From Hyphomonadaceae bacterium UBA1849 (GTDB taxonomy: Bacteria; Pseudomonadota; Alphaproteobacteria; Caulobacterales; Hyphomonadaceae), in the NCBI GenBank assembly GCA_002338565.1, contig DDIN01000001.1:1-64000 (forward strand): a stretch of 64,000 nucleotides of DNA, read 5' to 3'. Below are positions 8,136 to 17,023 of the stretch, in pieces. The notes beneath the pieces are model-generated. The model ran no database searches. It was not told where the DNA came from and saw only the letters and a program-made list of their open reading frames with translations. The first letter of the stretch is position 1. Each line of letters opens with the position of its first letter. A program made the position numbers and the translations under genes.

Positions 8136-9380
8136 TCAATTTTGTTTCTGGCCGACTTTTTCATTCAATCCGGCAAGGTTCGGTTGGATAAGCAACATTA
8201 CGCCGCTCGCCAAGAGCGAAAACGCGCCCATTACCGCCAATTGCAGGTCAAATCCAACACCAAAGTCGATCAGAAACCCTGTAAGGAACGGTGAAGCGGC
8301 CGTAGAGGCGACCATAATCGCATAAATCAGCGCTCTTACATCACCCAGGTGTCTCGTACCAAACAATTCTGGCCAGAGCGCCCCCGAAAGCGTTGCCTGA
8401 GCGCCCGCTGTCATACCGAGACCAACATAGAGTAACGGAATGAAAGCGCCTTCGCGCAAAAACAAAGGCACCATAAGCGCGAGCGATATGGGTAGCAGGA
8501 ACGCCGGAAGCAGAACTTTCGCGCTAAACCTGTCAATCACAGTGCCCGCGATCAGGCTCGTAATCACCTGAGCCGCAGCAAAGACGGTCATGGAAGCAAC
8601 CATTACATTCATGTCCCAGCTCATGATCGAGGACAAATGCTGCTGGTGGAAAAAATATGCCGTCACCATGAAAGGCGGACACAGTGCCGCTATCTGAACG
8701 AGATAGAATTCCGGTCTCTTCAGAATGTCCGAACGAGTCCAGTGAAACACCTTCATACCAGAAGACACATCCTCTTCGGTTGCGACCTCTACTTCCTGAG
8801 GCACCCGATCAACACTTAGCAAAAGCCAAAGCAGCGGCACAGACAGAACGAGCAGCACAATAGCGGCGCCGCCCCAAAGATAAGCGAGCCCCGCAGTCGA
8901 TAGAATGACGGCAGCGACCGCAGGCATGAAGCTTTCAGATAAGGGAAATCCGAGCCCGACAATGCTCACGGCTTTTCCGCGGTTCTTCGTGTACCATTTG
9001 CCTGCAGATGTCATGGCGACATGGCCACAAAAGCCCTGGCCGAAAAGACGAAGGGCGAAGATTGCGAGCGGAAGGATTACCACCGTCAGACTGGAGATCG
9101 CCATCAGGGCACATGCCAGACTGAGCCCCAGCACGGTCAGGATAGCAGAGCGTCTTACACTGAACCGATCCACCAGTTTACCAAAGTTCGACAGTGTGAA
9201 CGCACTGGCCAGCGTTGCTCCACCATAGATCAGACCGAATTGCGAGTGACTTAGCCCATGAGCCGCCCTGATCGCGTCGTTAGACAGCGATATGAAATAG
9301 GTCTGACCGAAACCGGAAAACAAGCAAAGCAAAAGGCCCGCCGAAAGCCAGCGAGCGTTCGCGATTATAAATTTAGGCAT
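8136..9380 (-). CDS. MFS transporter
   Basis: About 414 residues with 12 predicted hydrophobic spans, a major-facilitator loop between helices 2 and 3 (GKLVDRFSVRR), and a long central loop with a charged stretch (about residues 200-225). This fits MFS proteins of the monocarboxylate/oxalate-formate-like group, but no substrate can be assigned. The ATG at 9380 is preferred over 9437: it starts just before the first helix and overlaps the nadE stop by 8 bp, typical of translational coupling. It sits between nadE and gltX on the same strand. Confidence 0.88.
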   Translation of the reverse strand: MPKFIIANARWLSAGLLLCLFSGFGQTYFISLSNDAIRAAHGLSHSQFGLIYGGATLASAFTLSNFGKLVDRFSVRRSAILTVLGLSLACALMAISSLTVVILPLAIFALRLFGQGFCGHVAMTSAGKWYTKNRGKAVSIVGLGFPLSESFMPAVAAVILSTAGLAYLWGGAAIVLLVLSVPLLWLLLSVDRVPQEVEVATEEDVSSGMKVFHWTRSDILKRPEFYLVQIAALCPPFMVTAYFFHQQHLSSIMSWDMNVMVASMTVFAAAQVITSLIAGTVIDRFSAKVLLPAFLLPISLALMVPLFLREGAFIPLLYVGLGMTAGAQATLSGALWPELFGTRHLGDVRALIYAIMVASTAASPFLTGFLIDFGVGFDLQLAVMGAFSLLASGVMLLIQPNLAGLNEKVGQKQN

Positions 9381-11025
9381 CACGCCAGCGGCTGGTGATC
9401 GGGTAGCGACGGTCGCGTCCGAAATTACGCGGTCCAATTTTCGGCCCGGGCGCCGACTGCCGACGTTTGTATTCGGATATGTAGAGCAAGTGCTCGATCC
9501 GCTTCACCGTCTCACTTGGATGTCCGCGTTCGATGATCTGGTCAGTCGACATTTCGAAATCGACGAGGCCACGCAAAATGTCATCCAGCACCTCGTAAGG
9601 CGGCAGGCTGTCTTCGTCTTTCTGGTCTTCGCGAAGCTCTGCACTCGGCGGCTTCGTAATGATGCGCTCTGGAATGACTTCGCCGGTCGGACCGAGAAAC
9701 TCCGAAGCGTCACATTCATTTCGCCAGCGACAGATCTGAAAGACTTCCGTTTTATAGAAATCCTTGAGCGGATTATAGCCGCCACACATATCACCGTAGA
9801 GCGTCGCGTAGCCGACCGCCATTTCCGACTTGTTGCCTGTCGTGACAACCATGTGCCCGAACTTGTTAGATAGCGCCATCAGAGTCACACCGCGAAGACG
9901 AGACTGAATGTTCTCTTCGGTTGTATCGGGCTCTCGATCAGCAAACTGTTCGCTAAGCATCGCATCCAGCGCCGCTACGCCCTCAGCAATCGATATCGTA
10001 TCATAGCGCACGCCAAGCGCTTCCGCGCAGGCTTTAGCATCTTCAAGGCTATGATCACTCGTATACTTTGAAGGAAGCATAACGCACCAGACTTTATCGG
10101 CCCCCAACGCATCCACAGCAATTGCTGCTGTTAGCGCTGAATCGATGCCGCCGGACAAACCCAGCACAACGCCAGGGAAACGGTTCTTACGAACATAGTC
10201 GCCAAGGGCGAGAACAGCCGCTTGATAGTCCGCCTTTTCTGCTTCACTCGGCCCCTCGCAGGACTCGACCTGAAATGATTTTGCAGACGCATCGAAATCA
10301 AATGTGCGGATGCCGCTCTCAAAATCCGGGAACAGCCAGGAATGGCGATCTGATGCGGACCAGACATAAGACGCACCATCAAACACCAACTCATCCTGAG
10401 CGCCGATCTGATTGATGAAAATGTAAGGCAGGTCCGGGCTTTCCCATCGCGCAAACGCAGTACGGCGTTCACGGTGAATGGTTCGACGCCACGGAGACGC
10501 GTTGAGAGCAAGCATCAGGTCTGCACCCGTAGACTTTACTGCATCAGGAATACGGTTGAACCAGATATCTTCACAGATCGCGACGCCGACACGTACGCCT
10601 TTAAGTTCGAAGCTAGGATTATCGATCGTACCTGCTGTAAAAACCCGGCTATCGTCAAACACGCCATAGTCCGGCAGCTCATACTTGTCATAACGTTTAG
10701 CCAGCGCACCATGCTGGACAAGGAACGCGCTATTATAGACCGATGTGCCATCACGGAATGGTGCTCCGATCATAACAGCCGGATCATCTTTCTGAAGCGC
10801 CTGCTCCAACTGGCTGAGCGCAGCCTGACAGGCAGTGTGAACACTCGGTTTCAACACCAGATCTTCGGGCGGATAACCGAACAGAAAAAGCTCTGAAAAC
10901 ACCAACAAGTCTGAATGCTCCGCGCGCGCCTGCTCAAGCGCCTCAAAAGCGAGCTTCAGGTTTCCGCTGACATCACCCACAATCGGGTTCAGTTGCGCGA
11001 CAGTAATTCTCAGAGATTTCGACAT
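9373..11025 (-). CDS. nadE: Glutamine-dependent NAD+ synthetase
   Basis: 550 residues, two domains. The N-terminal nitrilase-type glutaminase domain has the triad Glu45 (FSEL), Lys114 (RYDKYELP) and Cys151 (VAICEDIW). The C-terminal ATP-pyrophosphatase domain has the P-loop LGLSGGIDSAL near residue 290. It amidates deamido-NAD+ using glutamine, the last step of NAD synthesis. Length and both domains are complete, so it need not rely on free ammonia. It heads the nadE-MFS-gltX series. Confidence 0.97.
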   Translation of the reverse strand: MSKSLRITVAQLNPIVGDVSGNLKLAFEALEQARAEHSDLLVFSELFLFGYPPEDLVLKPSVHTACQAALSQLEQALQKDDPAVMIGAPFRDGTSVYNSAFLVQHGALAKRYDKYELPDYGVFDDSRVFTAGTIDNPSFELKGVRVGVAICEDIWFNRIPDAVKSTGADLMLALNASPWRRTIHRERRTAFARWESPDLPYIFINQIGAQDELVFDGASYVWSASDRHSWLFPDFESGIRTFDFDASAKSFQVESCEGPSEAEKADYQAAVLALGDYVRKNRFPGVVLGLSGGIDSALTAAIAVDALGADKVWCVMLPSKYTSDHSLEDAKACAEALGVRYDTISIAEGVAALDAMLSEQFADREPDTTEENIQSRLRGVTLMALSNKFGHMVVTTGNKSEMAVGYATLYGDMCGGYNPLKDFYKTEVFQICRWRNECDASEFLGPTGEVIPERIITKPPSAELREDQKDEDSLPPYEVLDDILRGLVDFEMSTDQIIERGHPSETVKRIEHLLYISEYKRRQSAPGPKIGPRNFGRDRRYPITSRWRDA

Positions 11026-11063
11026 AAGCGCGAGTTACACCCGGTTCTTAACGATGAAAAGTA

Positions 11064-11975
11064 TTATGACTCGATAGCCGCTTCTGCCGCTTCCGCCATA
11101 GCAACCGCTGCAATGGCACCATGGCCCGGGATCATGGAGTTCTGATAGCCAAGACAAGCGCGGTAGAAACTCTCATCGGCTGCGAGCAGAGGATCGGGGA
11201 GAACGGAGGAGATATCTACGCGGATTTCATAAGGCGTCGTGTTCACGACTTCACGCGTCAGGAAATCCACGCTGATTTCTCCAGACTCATAAACGACACG
11301 CATTTTACGTTCCCGGGCTTTTGCAGCGCGGCTGGCTTTCAGTACGGCCTGCGCTCCGGAAGAATAAGTGAAGGTCGCTTCAGCCTCGTCGACGTGATCT
11401 GTATGAAGCCGGCCCCCCTTTGCTTCGACGTCTTTGAAACGGCCCTCAATCAGACAGCCTGCAAGATCGAGGTCATGGATCATCAGATCCCAGATCACAG
11501 AAACGTCGCCTGCGCGTCCCTCAAGTGATGGGGGAGAGAAACGGATCGACTCCATAAGTTTGGGCGTTTCCTCAATGCGGAACATACCCATGGCCTTTGC
11601 GACAAAACGCTCCTGGTGCCCCACCTGCAGGATCAAGCCCTTCTTCACAGCCTCGCCCGCAAGGTCTCTTGCAACGCTCTCTGTGAGCGCCAGAGGCTTT
11701 TCTACGAGCACATGCTTGTCAGCTGCGAGCGCTCGGCGAACGAGGTCCGCGTGGTAGACCGCCGGAACCGCAACAACGATGGCGTCGCTCACATCAAGGA
11801 GGTCTTCAAGTTTTGTATAATTGGGAACGCCATAAGGCGCAGCAACAGCTTTGCCGCGCGCGTCATCAATATCGAATATACCGGAAAGCGATGTTGTAGC
11901 GGACGCCGCTGCCTTCTGAGCGTGATAATTCCCGAAAACGCCAGCTCCGGCGACACCCACTCTTAGTTCAGACAC
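11064..11975 (-). CDS. Gfo/Idh/MocA-family oxidoreductase
   Basis: 303 residues. An N-terminal Rossmann domain begins with VGVAGAGVFGNYH; the EKPLAL motif (about 93-98) is the family's catalytic Lys-containing signature; the C-terminal domain carries VGHQERF and MIHDLDL. The last two motifs resemble sugar-nucleotide dehydrogenases such as GnnA (UDP-GlcNAc 3-dehydrogenase), but no LpxA-type neighbour supports that here, so the substrate stays open. The start is GTG at 11975, preceded by AAGGAG at ideal spacing; the ATG overlapping it is out of frame and soon stops. Conserved glycines and Lys are intact. Confidence 0.9.
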   Translation of the reverse strand: MSELRVGVAGAGVFGNYHAQKAAASATTSLSGIFDIDDARGKAVAAPYGVPNYTKLEDLLDVSDAIVVAVPAVYHADLVRRALAADKHVLVEKPLALTESVARDLAGEAVKKGLILQVGHQERFVAKAMGMFRIEETPKLMESIRFSPPSLEGRAGDVSVIWDLMIHDLDLAGCLIEGRFKDVEAKGGRLHTDHVDEAEATFTYSSGAQAVLKASRAAKARERKMRVVYESGEISVDFLTREVVNTTPYEIRVDISSVLPDPLLAADESFYRACLGYQNSMIPGHGAIAAVAMAEAAEAAIES

Positions 11976-12342
11976 ATCTCTCTCCTTACATACGGATTTC
12001 GCTCGCCAGTATCAGCAGCAAAGGCCCGCGACCAGTCACAGTCTGTTGCATCCTTTTACAGACGTTCGTGCGCGTGACCAGCTTCGAGACACTTGCATTG
12101 ATAGAAACGCCGAAATCGATCTCCAGAGACCGCAAATCCCAGACCACCAGTTCAAGAATCGCCCGTCATTCCTACGAATCACATCCCGAATCGCAACGAA
12201 AACTGCCTTAACTAGGCCGCGCGCTTCGCCAAAAACGGGAAAAATGACCCGCCATTTCCTGCGAAATAGCAGGAAATCCACAGAAAGAGCAGCAAAACAG
12301 GCCGAAAAGCCCCGATATTACGCGGTTTTGGCTGCAATTTCT
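11976..12342. other. Non-coding stretch upstream of the HU gene
   Basis: The gap from 11976 to 12403 is the longest gene-free stretch in the window. Open frames across it (for example 12046-12375, plus) have no recognisable protein character, lack ribosome sites and look like chance. The only strong structure is a perfect 9-bp inverted repeat with a 6-nt loop at 12254-12277, not followed by a T run. The HU promoter lies at its right end. I see nothing else. Confidence 0.5.
12254..12277. repeat. Perfect inverted repeat (9-bp arms, 6-nt loop)
   Basis: ATTTCCTGC (12254-12262), GAAATA, then GCAGGAAAT (12269-12277). No U run follows on either strand, so it is not a classic terminator. It lies about 90 bp upstream of the HU -35 box and could be a protein site or RNA hairpin. 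Confidence 0.6.
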
Positions 12343-12371
12343 TTGACGAATCTGTTGGGCTATCGAATACC
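12343..12371 (+). promoter_or_regulatory. Putative HU-gene promoter
   Basis: TTGACG at 12343-12348, 17 bp, then AATACC at 12366-12371, 33 bp before the HU start codon. The -10 is embedded in a dyad, ATACC-TTA-GGTAT (12367-12379), that could act as an operator. The -35 form matches the tRNA-Asn and tRNA-Cys promoters in this window. Confidence 0.45.
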
Positions 12372-12403
12372 TTAGGTATGCGTTTCGTTGAGGAGCATGA
12401 AAA

Positions 12404-12670
12404 ATGAAAAAATCAGAACTCGTTAAAGCTGTCGCAGACAAGTGCGGCACAACAACTAAAGACACATCAGCGGTTATCGACGCGACATTCGACGCGATCG
12501 CTGAAAGCCTGAAAGCTAAAGATTCTGTAGCAATCGCTGGCTTCGGTTCTTTCGCAACGAAAGACCGCGCTGCACGCGAAGGCATCAACCCATCTACTCG
12601 CGAGAAGATTCAGATCCCAGCGCGTACGGTTGCTGTATTCAAGCCAGCTAAACAGCTGAAAGAACTCTAA
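12404..12670 (+). CDS. HU-family DNA-binding protein
   Basis: 88 residues, the standard HU length. The N-terminus MKKSELVKAVADKCG forms the helical dimer core. GFGSFATKDRAAREGINPSTRE (about 46-67) is the HU signature, with beta arms carrying Pro near residue 61. It is an abundant nucoid-bending protein acting as a dimer. The ATG follows GAGGAGCATGAAAA, a strong ribosome site. It is a single-gene unit bounded by the promoter at 12343 and the terminator at 12693. The family member (HupA, HupB or an IHF-like variant) cannot be fixed from sequence alone. Confidence 0.95.
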   Translation: MKKSELVKAVADKCGTTTKDTSAVIDATFDAIAESLKAKDSVAIAGFGSFATKDRAAREGINPSTREKIQIPARTVAVFKPAKQLKEL

Positions 12671-12692
12671 GAGATTTTTCTCTGGGTTTAAA

Positions 12693-12724
12693 AAGGGCTG
12701 GGACGAAAGTCTCAGCCCTTTTTT
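12693..12724. terminator. Bidirectional terminator, HU gene / MATE gene
   Basis: A 12-bp stem (12693-12704 with 12709-12720, one G-U pair) closed by a GAAA tetraloop, followed on the plus strand by Ts to 12724 and on the minus strand by a T-rich tract. It ends the HU transcript 23 bp after its stop. It overlaps the last codons of the convergent MATE gene. Confidence 0.9.
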
Positions 12725-14079
12725 AGTGCCCGACGCGGGAGCACTTCCAGAATGGCGAGCTGAGTGATCGCCGCAAACACAGAGGCAACCAGTACCGCTT
12801 CCGCCATACCCTGAACGCCGCCCCCCTTAATAAGACCAAGATACCAGGCCAGCGGCAACATAATCACGATATAGCTTGCAAGGTGTGCGATAGCTGGCTG
12901 CCAGACCAACCCCTGCGCACGCGACGCCATCGCAGCAACGTTTTGTAATCCGTCGAAGATCACAATACCGGCAGCGAACAGGATCATCGCCGAGAGCTCA
13001 GGGTGCAACAGCACATTCGCGACCAGCGCATCACGCTGAACGAAGACCGATGCCAGTCCGTCATTGGCAGATGACATAAGCAATGCGGCAGCCGCTCCAA
13101 CCAGCACACAGACGAGCAGGCCAAGTCGCGACGCGTTCTTCACCGCGCCGAACTCTCCGCGCCCTACTCTTTCGGCAACGCGTACGGAGGTCGCCGTGCC
13201 GATGCCCAGAAAGGCCATGAAGACGAAACCGATGGTCTGGAACATCATCCCGTAAACAGAGGCCGCAGCAATCCCGATCCATGTCGCAATGATATGGGTG
13301 AAATTGAACGAGCCGAATTCGGCAACATTGCTCACGGCCATACCCATACCGACGGAGATCTGACGCTTTGCTTCCCCGTCCTGCTTCTCACCGGAGCTTT
13401 TGAATGCTGGTGTTTTCCACGCGACAAAGCCGAGCAGGACAAACATCAAACACCAGTTTGTTCCTGTCGTCGCGAATGCAACGCCCGTCGCGCCCAGCTC
13501 CGGAAAGCCCCAGCTGCCCGACACGAAAGCGAGGTCCAGCATCAGGTTCACCACGACGCCGATATACATCGCGACGGAGACCAGAAGCGGTTTTCTCAGC
13601 GCCTCCAGATAATAGGTCATGGTCGTGTTGAATATCTGGGCCAGCATCGCGAAGGCGAGGATGCGCGTAACAATCGTCGTGCCTTCAAGAACGGCGCCCT
13701 CAAAGCCTAGTGAGCTGTAAAGCCAGTGCGCGCCGAAGAACATCGGCACTACGCCGATGACGCCCAGCAATAATGCCGACACAACACCCCGCCTGAAAAT
13801 CCGTCCGGTTTTGTGCGCCTCGCCCTTGCCTGAGAATTCGGCCGTCATGACAGACACGCCAAGCAAAATCCCGAGCGACAGGCCCAACAGAACGCCGACC
13901 GGTAAATGCGAATTCAGAACGTAGGGAAGCTCTTCTGGCCGGTTACGTCCGAGCACAATCGTGTCGGTAAGCATCATCAGCATGAATGACGCGCGTGAAA
14001 CGGCTATCGGTAGTGATAGTCGTAATAGGTCCAGAATATCTTTCGGATCGGCCCAAGCGGGCCATGCCCGCTTGGTCAT
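12712..14079 (-). CDS. MATE-family multidrug/metabolite exporter
   Basis: 455 residues with twelve hydrophobic spans in two six-helix halves, starting RLSLPIAVSRASFMLMMLTDTIVLGR, typical of the NorM/DinF-like MATE family (cation-coupled efflux in the inner membrane). Both halves show the MATE pattern of a Pro-containing first helix and a G-rich helix end. Substrates cannot be inferred. Its final codons (Lys-Lys-Gly-stop) lie in the arm of the HU/MATE terminator. Upstream is the DAHP synthase gene, 16 bp beyond its end, on the same strand, so co-transcription is possible. Confidence 0.92.
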   Translation of the reverse strand: MTKRAWPAWADPKDILDLLRLSLPIAVSRASFMLMMLTDTIVLGRNRPEELPYVLNSHLPVGVLLGLSLGILLGVSVMTAEFSGKGEAHKTGRIFRRGVVSALLLGVIGVVPMFFGAHWLYSSLGFEGAVLEGTTIVTRILAFAMLAQIFNTTMTYYLEALRKPLLVSVAMYIGVVVNLMLDLAFVSGSWGFPELGATGVAFATTGTNWCLMFVLLGFVAWKTPAFKSSGEKQDGEAKRQISVGMGMAVSNVAEFGSFNFTHIIATWIGIAAASVYGMMFQTIGFVFMAFLGIGTATSVRVAERVGRGEFGAVKNASRLGLLVCVLVGAAAALLMSSANDGLASVFVQRDALVANVLLHPELSAMILFAAGIVIFDGLQNVAAMASRAQGLVWQPAIAHLASYIVIMLPLAWYLGLIKGGGVQGMAEAVLVASVFAAITQLAILEVLPRRALKKG

Positions 14080-14095
14080 GGTTATGTGTGTCCGT

Positions 14096-15484
14096 TTATA
14101 AAACTGCTGCCGTAGAAGACATTGCCGCCTGAGAGCGCTCAGTCATGGACTGCAGCTTCTCCGCGATCAGGAATGCAAGCTCGAGAGCCTGCTCACCGTT
14201 GAGTCGCGGGTCACAATGAGTGTGATATCGGGACGACAAATCTTCTTCAGAGATCGCCTGCGCGCCACCAATACACTCCGTTACGTCTTGTCCAGTCATT
14301 TCAAAGTGAACACCGCCCGGGTGAGCACCTTCGCTGGAGACAATGTCGATGAAGTCACGAACTTCGGACAGGATACGATCCACAGGACGTGTCTTGAATC
14401 CATTATCCGTCTTCAGCGTATTGCCGTGCATTGGGTCAGACGACCAGACCACGTTGCGACCAGACGCCTGAACGGCGCGAACCAGCCCCGGCAGGCCCTG
14501 CGCGACGCCATCAGCACCAAAGCGCGCGATCAGAACAATACGTCCCGCCTCGTCTTTCGGGTTCAGTGTTTCGATCAGACGAAGCAGTTCGTCAGTCTCA
14601 AGCCCCGGTCCGCATTTGATCCCGATCGGGTTTTTGACGCCCTTACAGAACTCGACATGCGCATGATCAATTTGTCGTGTGCGGTGACCGATCCAGAGCA
14701 TATGAGCAGACGTGTCGTACCACTCGCCAGTCGTCGAATCGATGCGGGTCAGAGCTTCCTCGTATCCGAGCAGAAGCGCCTCGTGTGACGTGTAGAACTC
14801 GACCTGCTGAACTTCCGGCGTCGTGTCCGGTGAAATACCGCACGCACGCATGAACGCCATGGATTTCGAGATCTGGTCTGCGAGCGCAGCATACTTCTCA
14901 CCTTGTGGAGACCGCTCGATGAAACCGAGCATCCATGTGTGGACGTTATTCAGGTCAGCATAACCACCCTGAGAGAACGCACGCAGAAGGTTCAGCGTCG
15001 CTGCTGACTGAGAATATGCCTGAAGCAAACGGCCCGGATCCGGCGCGCGAGATGCGTCATCAAAGTCCATGCCGTTGATGATGTCACCACGGTAAGATGG
15101 AAGCTCTACGCCACCGATAGCCTCAACAGAGCTCGAGCGAGGTTTCGCGAACTGACCAGCAATACGGCCGACTTTTACAACAGGCTTTTCTGCTGCAAAT
15201 GTCAGAACAACCGCCATCTGAAGAATAACGCGAAACGTGTCACGAATATTATTCGGGTGGAATTCCTTAAAGCTTTCAGCGCAATCCCCGCCCTGAAGTA
15301 GAAAAGCCTTACCCGCGGCAACATCAGCCAGACGCTTGCGCAGACGGCGCGCCTCTCCCGCAAACACGAGTGGTGGATAGCTTTTCAGTTGCTCTTCTAC
15401 AGCCGCAAGGCGCGACGCATCAGGGTAATCTTCGGGAATATGTTTCGCTGGCCTTTCCCGCCAGGAAGAGGGTGTCCAAGACAT
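14096..15484 (-). CDS. Class II 3-deoxy-7-phosphoheptulonate synthase
   Basis: 462 residues. It condenses phosphoenolpyruvate and erythrose 4-phosphate, the first step of the shikimate pathway. It belongs to the plant-like class II (AroA-II) family: LLQGGDCAESF, VVKVGRIAGQFAKPRSS, and the metal/substrate region with GIKCGP, WSSDPMHGNT and GGVHFEMTGQDVTECIGG. The ATG at 15484 is chosen because GGAG lies 7 bp before it; the upstream Met would place that ribosome site inside the gene. The leader upstream carries two inverted repeats (15547-15572 and 15585-15601). Confidence 0.96.
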   Translation of the reverse strand: MSWTPSSWRERPAKHIPEDYPDASRLAAVEEQLKSYPPLVFAGEARRLRKRLADVAAGKAFLLQGGDCAESFKEFHPNNIRDTFRVILQMAVVLTFAAEKPVVKVGRIAGQFAKPRSSSVEAIGGVELPSYRGDIINGMDFDDASRAPDPGRLLQAYSQSAATLNLLRAFSQGGYADLNNVHTWMLGFIERSPQGEKYAALADQISKSMAFMRACGISPDTTPEVQQVEFYTSHEALLLGYEEALTRIDSTTGEWYDTSAHMLWIGHRTRQIDHAHVEFCKGVKNPIGIKCGPGLETDELLRLIETLNPKDEAGRIVLIARFGADGVAQGLPGLVRAVQASGRNVVWSSDPMHGNTLKTDNGFKTRPVDRILSEVRDFIDIVSSEGAHPGGVHFEMTGQDVTECIGGAQAISEEDLSSRYHTHCDPRLNGEQALELAFLIAEKLQSMTERSQAAMSSTAAVL

Positions 15485-15546
15485 TTTTTTCTCCATGAAG
15501 CCGCGATATTCATCACTAACCCCGAAACAGCGCAAGTATTTTTTAG

Positions 15547-15601
15547 AATATCGACTGTTTTACGCCGATATTAGAAAGTTATTGCGCTATTTCGAATAGC
15601 G
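15547..15601. promoter_or_regulatory. Two inverted repeats upstream of DAHP synthase
   Basis: First dyad: AATATCG (15547-15553) and CGATATT (15566-15572), 12-nt spacer. Second: CGCTATT-TCG-AATAGCG (15585-15601). They lie 60-120 bp upstream of the DAHP synthase start and downstream of the glutathione reductase stop. Neither is followed by a clear U run on the minus strand, so operator function is as likely as termination. Confidence 0.4.
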
Positions 15602-15640
15602 TACTGTGCTTGCTTCCACCGTTGCCCAAGGTCGACGATC

Positions 15641-17014
15641 TCAGGCAAGCTCTGGCGGAATGTACTTCTCACGCATCGTGACAAGTTCTTCGGCGATTGA
15701 AGGATGAAGCGCACAAGTGCGGTCAAAATCCTGTTTGGTGGCGCCCATCTTCACGGCAATCGCGACTGCCTGGATAACCTCCGGCGCTTCAGGGCCAACG
15801 ATATGACACCCGAGCACGACCTGATCTTCCTCACGCACCACGAGCTTCATCATAACGCGCTCTTCGTCGCCCGTCAGAAGATCTTTCATAGGACGGAAAG
15901 TTGTCTTGTAGATATCGATCGCACCGAATTTGTGACGTGCATCTTCTTCTGACAATCCTACTGTGCCTACAGGTGGCTGCGTAAACACAGCCGTCGGCAC
16001 GTTATCATAGGTGAAGAAGTTCGGATCATTCTGGAAGACAGACTCGGCAAAGGCCTGACCTTCACGAATTGCCACAGGCGTCAAATTCATCCGGTTCGTA
16101 ACGTCACCGACTGCCCAGATGTGATCCACATTCGTTTTGGAGTATTGATCGACCTCAATGGCGCCTTTGGCGTCGGCACGAACCCCCGCCAGTTCCAGCC
16201 CAAGGCCATCCGTATCCGGAATACGCCCAAGCGCCATGAGAACGACGTCCGCATCGCAAGTATCACCGTTAGAGAAGGTGACTTCGTGTGAAGCGCCAGC
16301 CTCTTTAATCTCCGTGATCGTCGCCTGCGTTACCACGCGAACGCCCTTACGCTTTAGCTCTTCATGGACATGAGTTCGAATATCCCAATCGAAACCATTG
16401 AGAACCGTGTCGCCGCGATAAATCAGAGTTGTATCGACACCAAGACCAGCGAACACACCTGCGAACTCAACAGCAATAAAGCCGCCGCCCGCAATAACCA
16501 TGCTTTTAGGCAGAGACTTTAGATGAAACACTTCGTTTGACGTGATTGCGTGCTCGATACCCGGAATTTCCGGCGGCATCCAAGGCTCGCCGCCCGTAGC
16601 AATCAGAATCTTTTCCGCAGTAATATGCTTACCGGAGGTCGTGAGGCGCAGAGTATGCGCATCGAGAAACTCTGCTCGTTCTTCATGAACATCGACACCA
16701 GCATTATTCAGGTTACGGGTATAGATGCCGGACAGGCGATCGACTTCAGCATGCAGTGTCGTCATAAACGACGCGAAGTCGAATTTTACGTTCTCCGCGC
16801 TCCAGCCAAAGCCTTCCGCATGTTCGAACATGCGGCCGAACTCGCTGGCATAGACCATGTATTTTTTCGGAACGCAGCCGCGAATGACGCATGTTCCACC
16901 CACTCGATATTCTTCTGCGATCGCGACTTTAGCACCCGCCATAGCTGCGCGGCGCGCAGCGCGAACGCCGCCAGAACCGGCGCCAATCACAAACAAATCA
17001 TAATCATAGGCCAT
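15641..17014 (-). CDS. gor: Glutathione-disulfide reductase
   Basis: 457 residues. FAD- and NADPH-dependent reduction of glutathione disulfide in the cytoplasm. FAD motif GAGSGGVRAARRAA at the N-terminus; redox-active disulfide in GGTCVIRGCVPKK (about 40-52), the form that separates glutathione reductase from mercuric or dihydrolipoamide reductases; NADPH-binding GGGFIAVEFAGVFAG; and the C-terminal catalytic His in CALHPSIAEE. It is 9 bp downstream of rpiA, so glmU-rpiA-gor may form one unit, linking the pentose-phosphate branch with thiol redox. Confidence 0.96.
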   Translation of the reverse strand: MAYDYDLFVIGAGSGGVRAARRAAMAGAKVAIAEEYRVGGTCVIRGCVPKKYMVYASEFGRMFEHAEGFGWSAENVKFDFASFMTTLHAEVDRLSGIYTRNLNNAGVDVHEERAEFLDAHTLRLTTSGKHITAEKILIATGGEPWMPPEIPGIEHAITSNEVFHLKSLPKSMVIAGGGFIAVEFAGVFAGLGVDTTLIYRGDTVLNGFDWDIRTHVHEELKRKGVRVVTQATITEIKEAGASHEVTFSNGDTCDADVVLMALGRIPDTDGLGLELAGVRADAKGAIEVDQYSKTNVDHIWAVGDVTNRMNLTPVAIREGQAFAESVFQNDPNFFTYDNVPTAVFTQPPVGTVGLSEEDARHKFGAIDIYKTTFRPMKDLLTGDEERVMMKLVVREEDQVVLGCHIVGPEAPEVIQAVAIAVKMGATKQDFDRTCALHPSIAEELVTMREKYIPPELA

Positions 17015-17023
17015 AAGTCGCTC

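Noticed and set aside
12046..12375. 109-codon frame in the gap before the HU gene
   Set aside because: Basic, unstructured translation, no ribosome site, runs through the HU promoter.
15585..15601. Inverted repeat as terminator of glutathione reductase
   Set aside because: No T run follows on the minus strand; listed only as a possible regulatory dyad.
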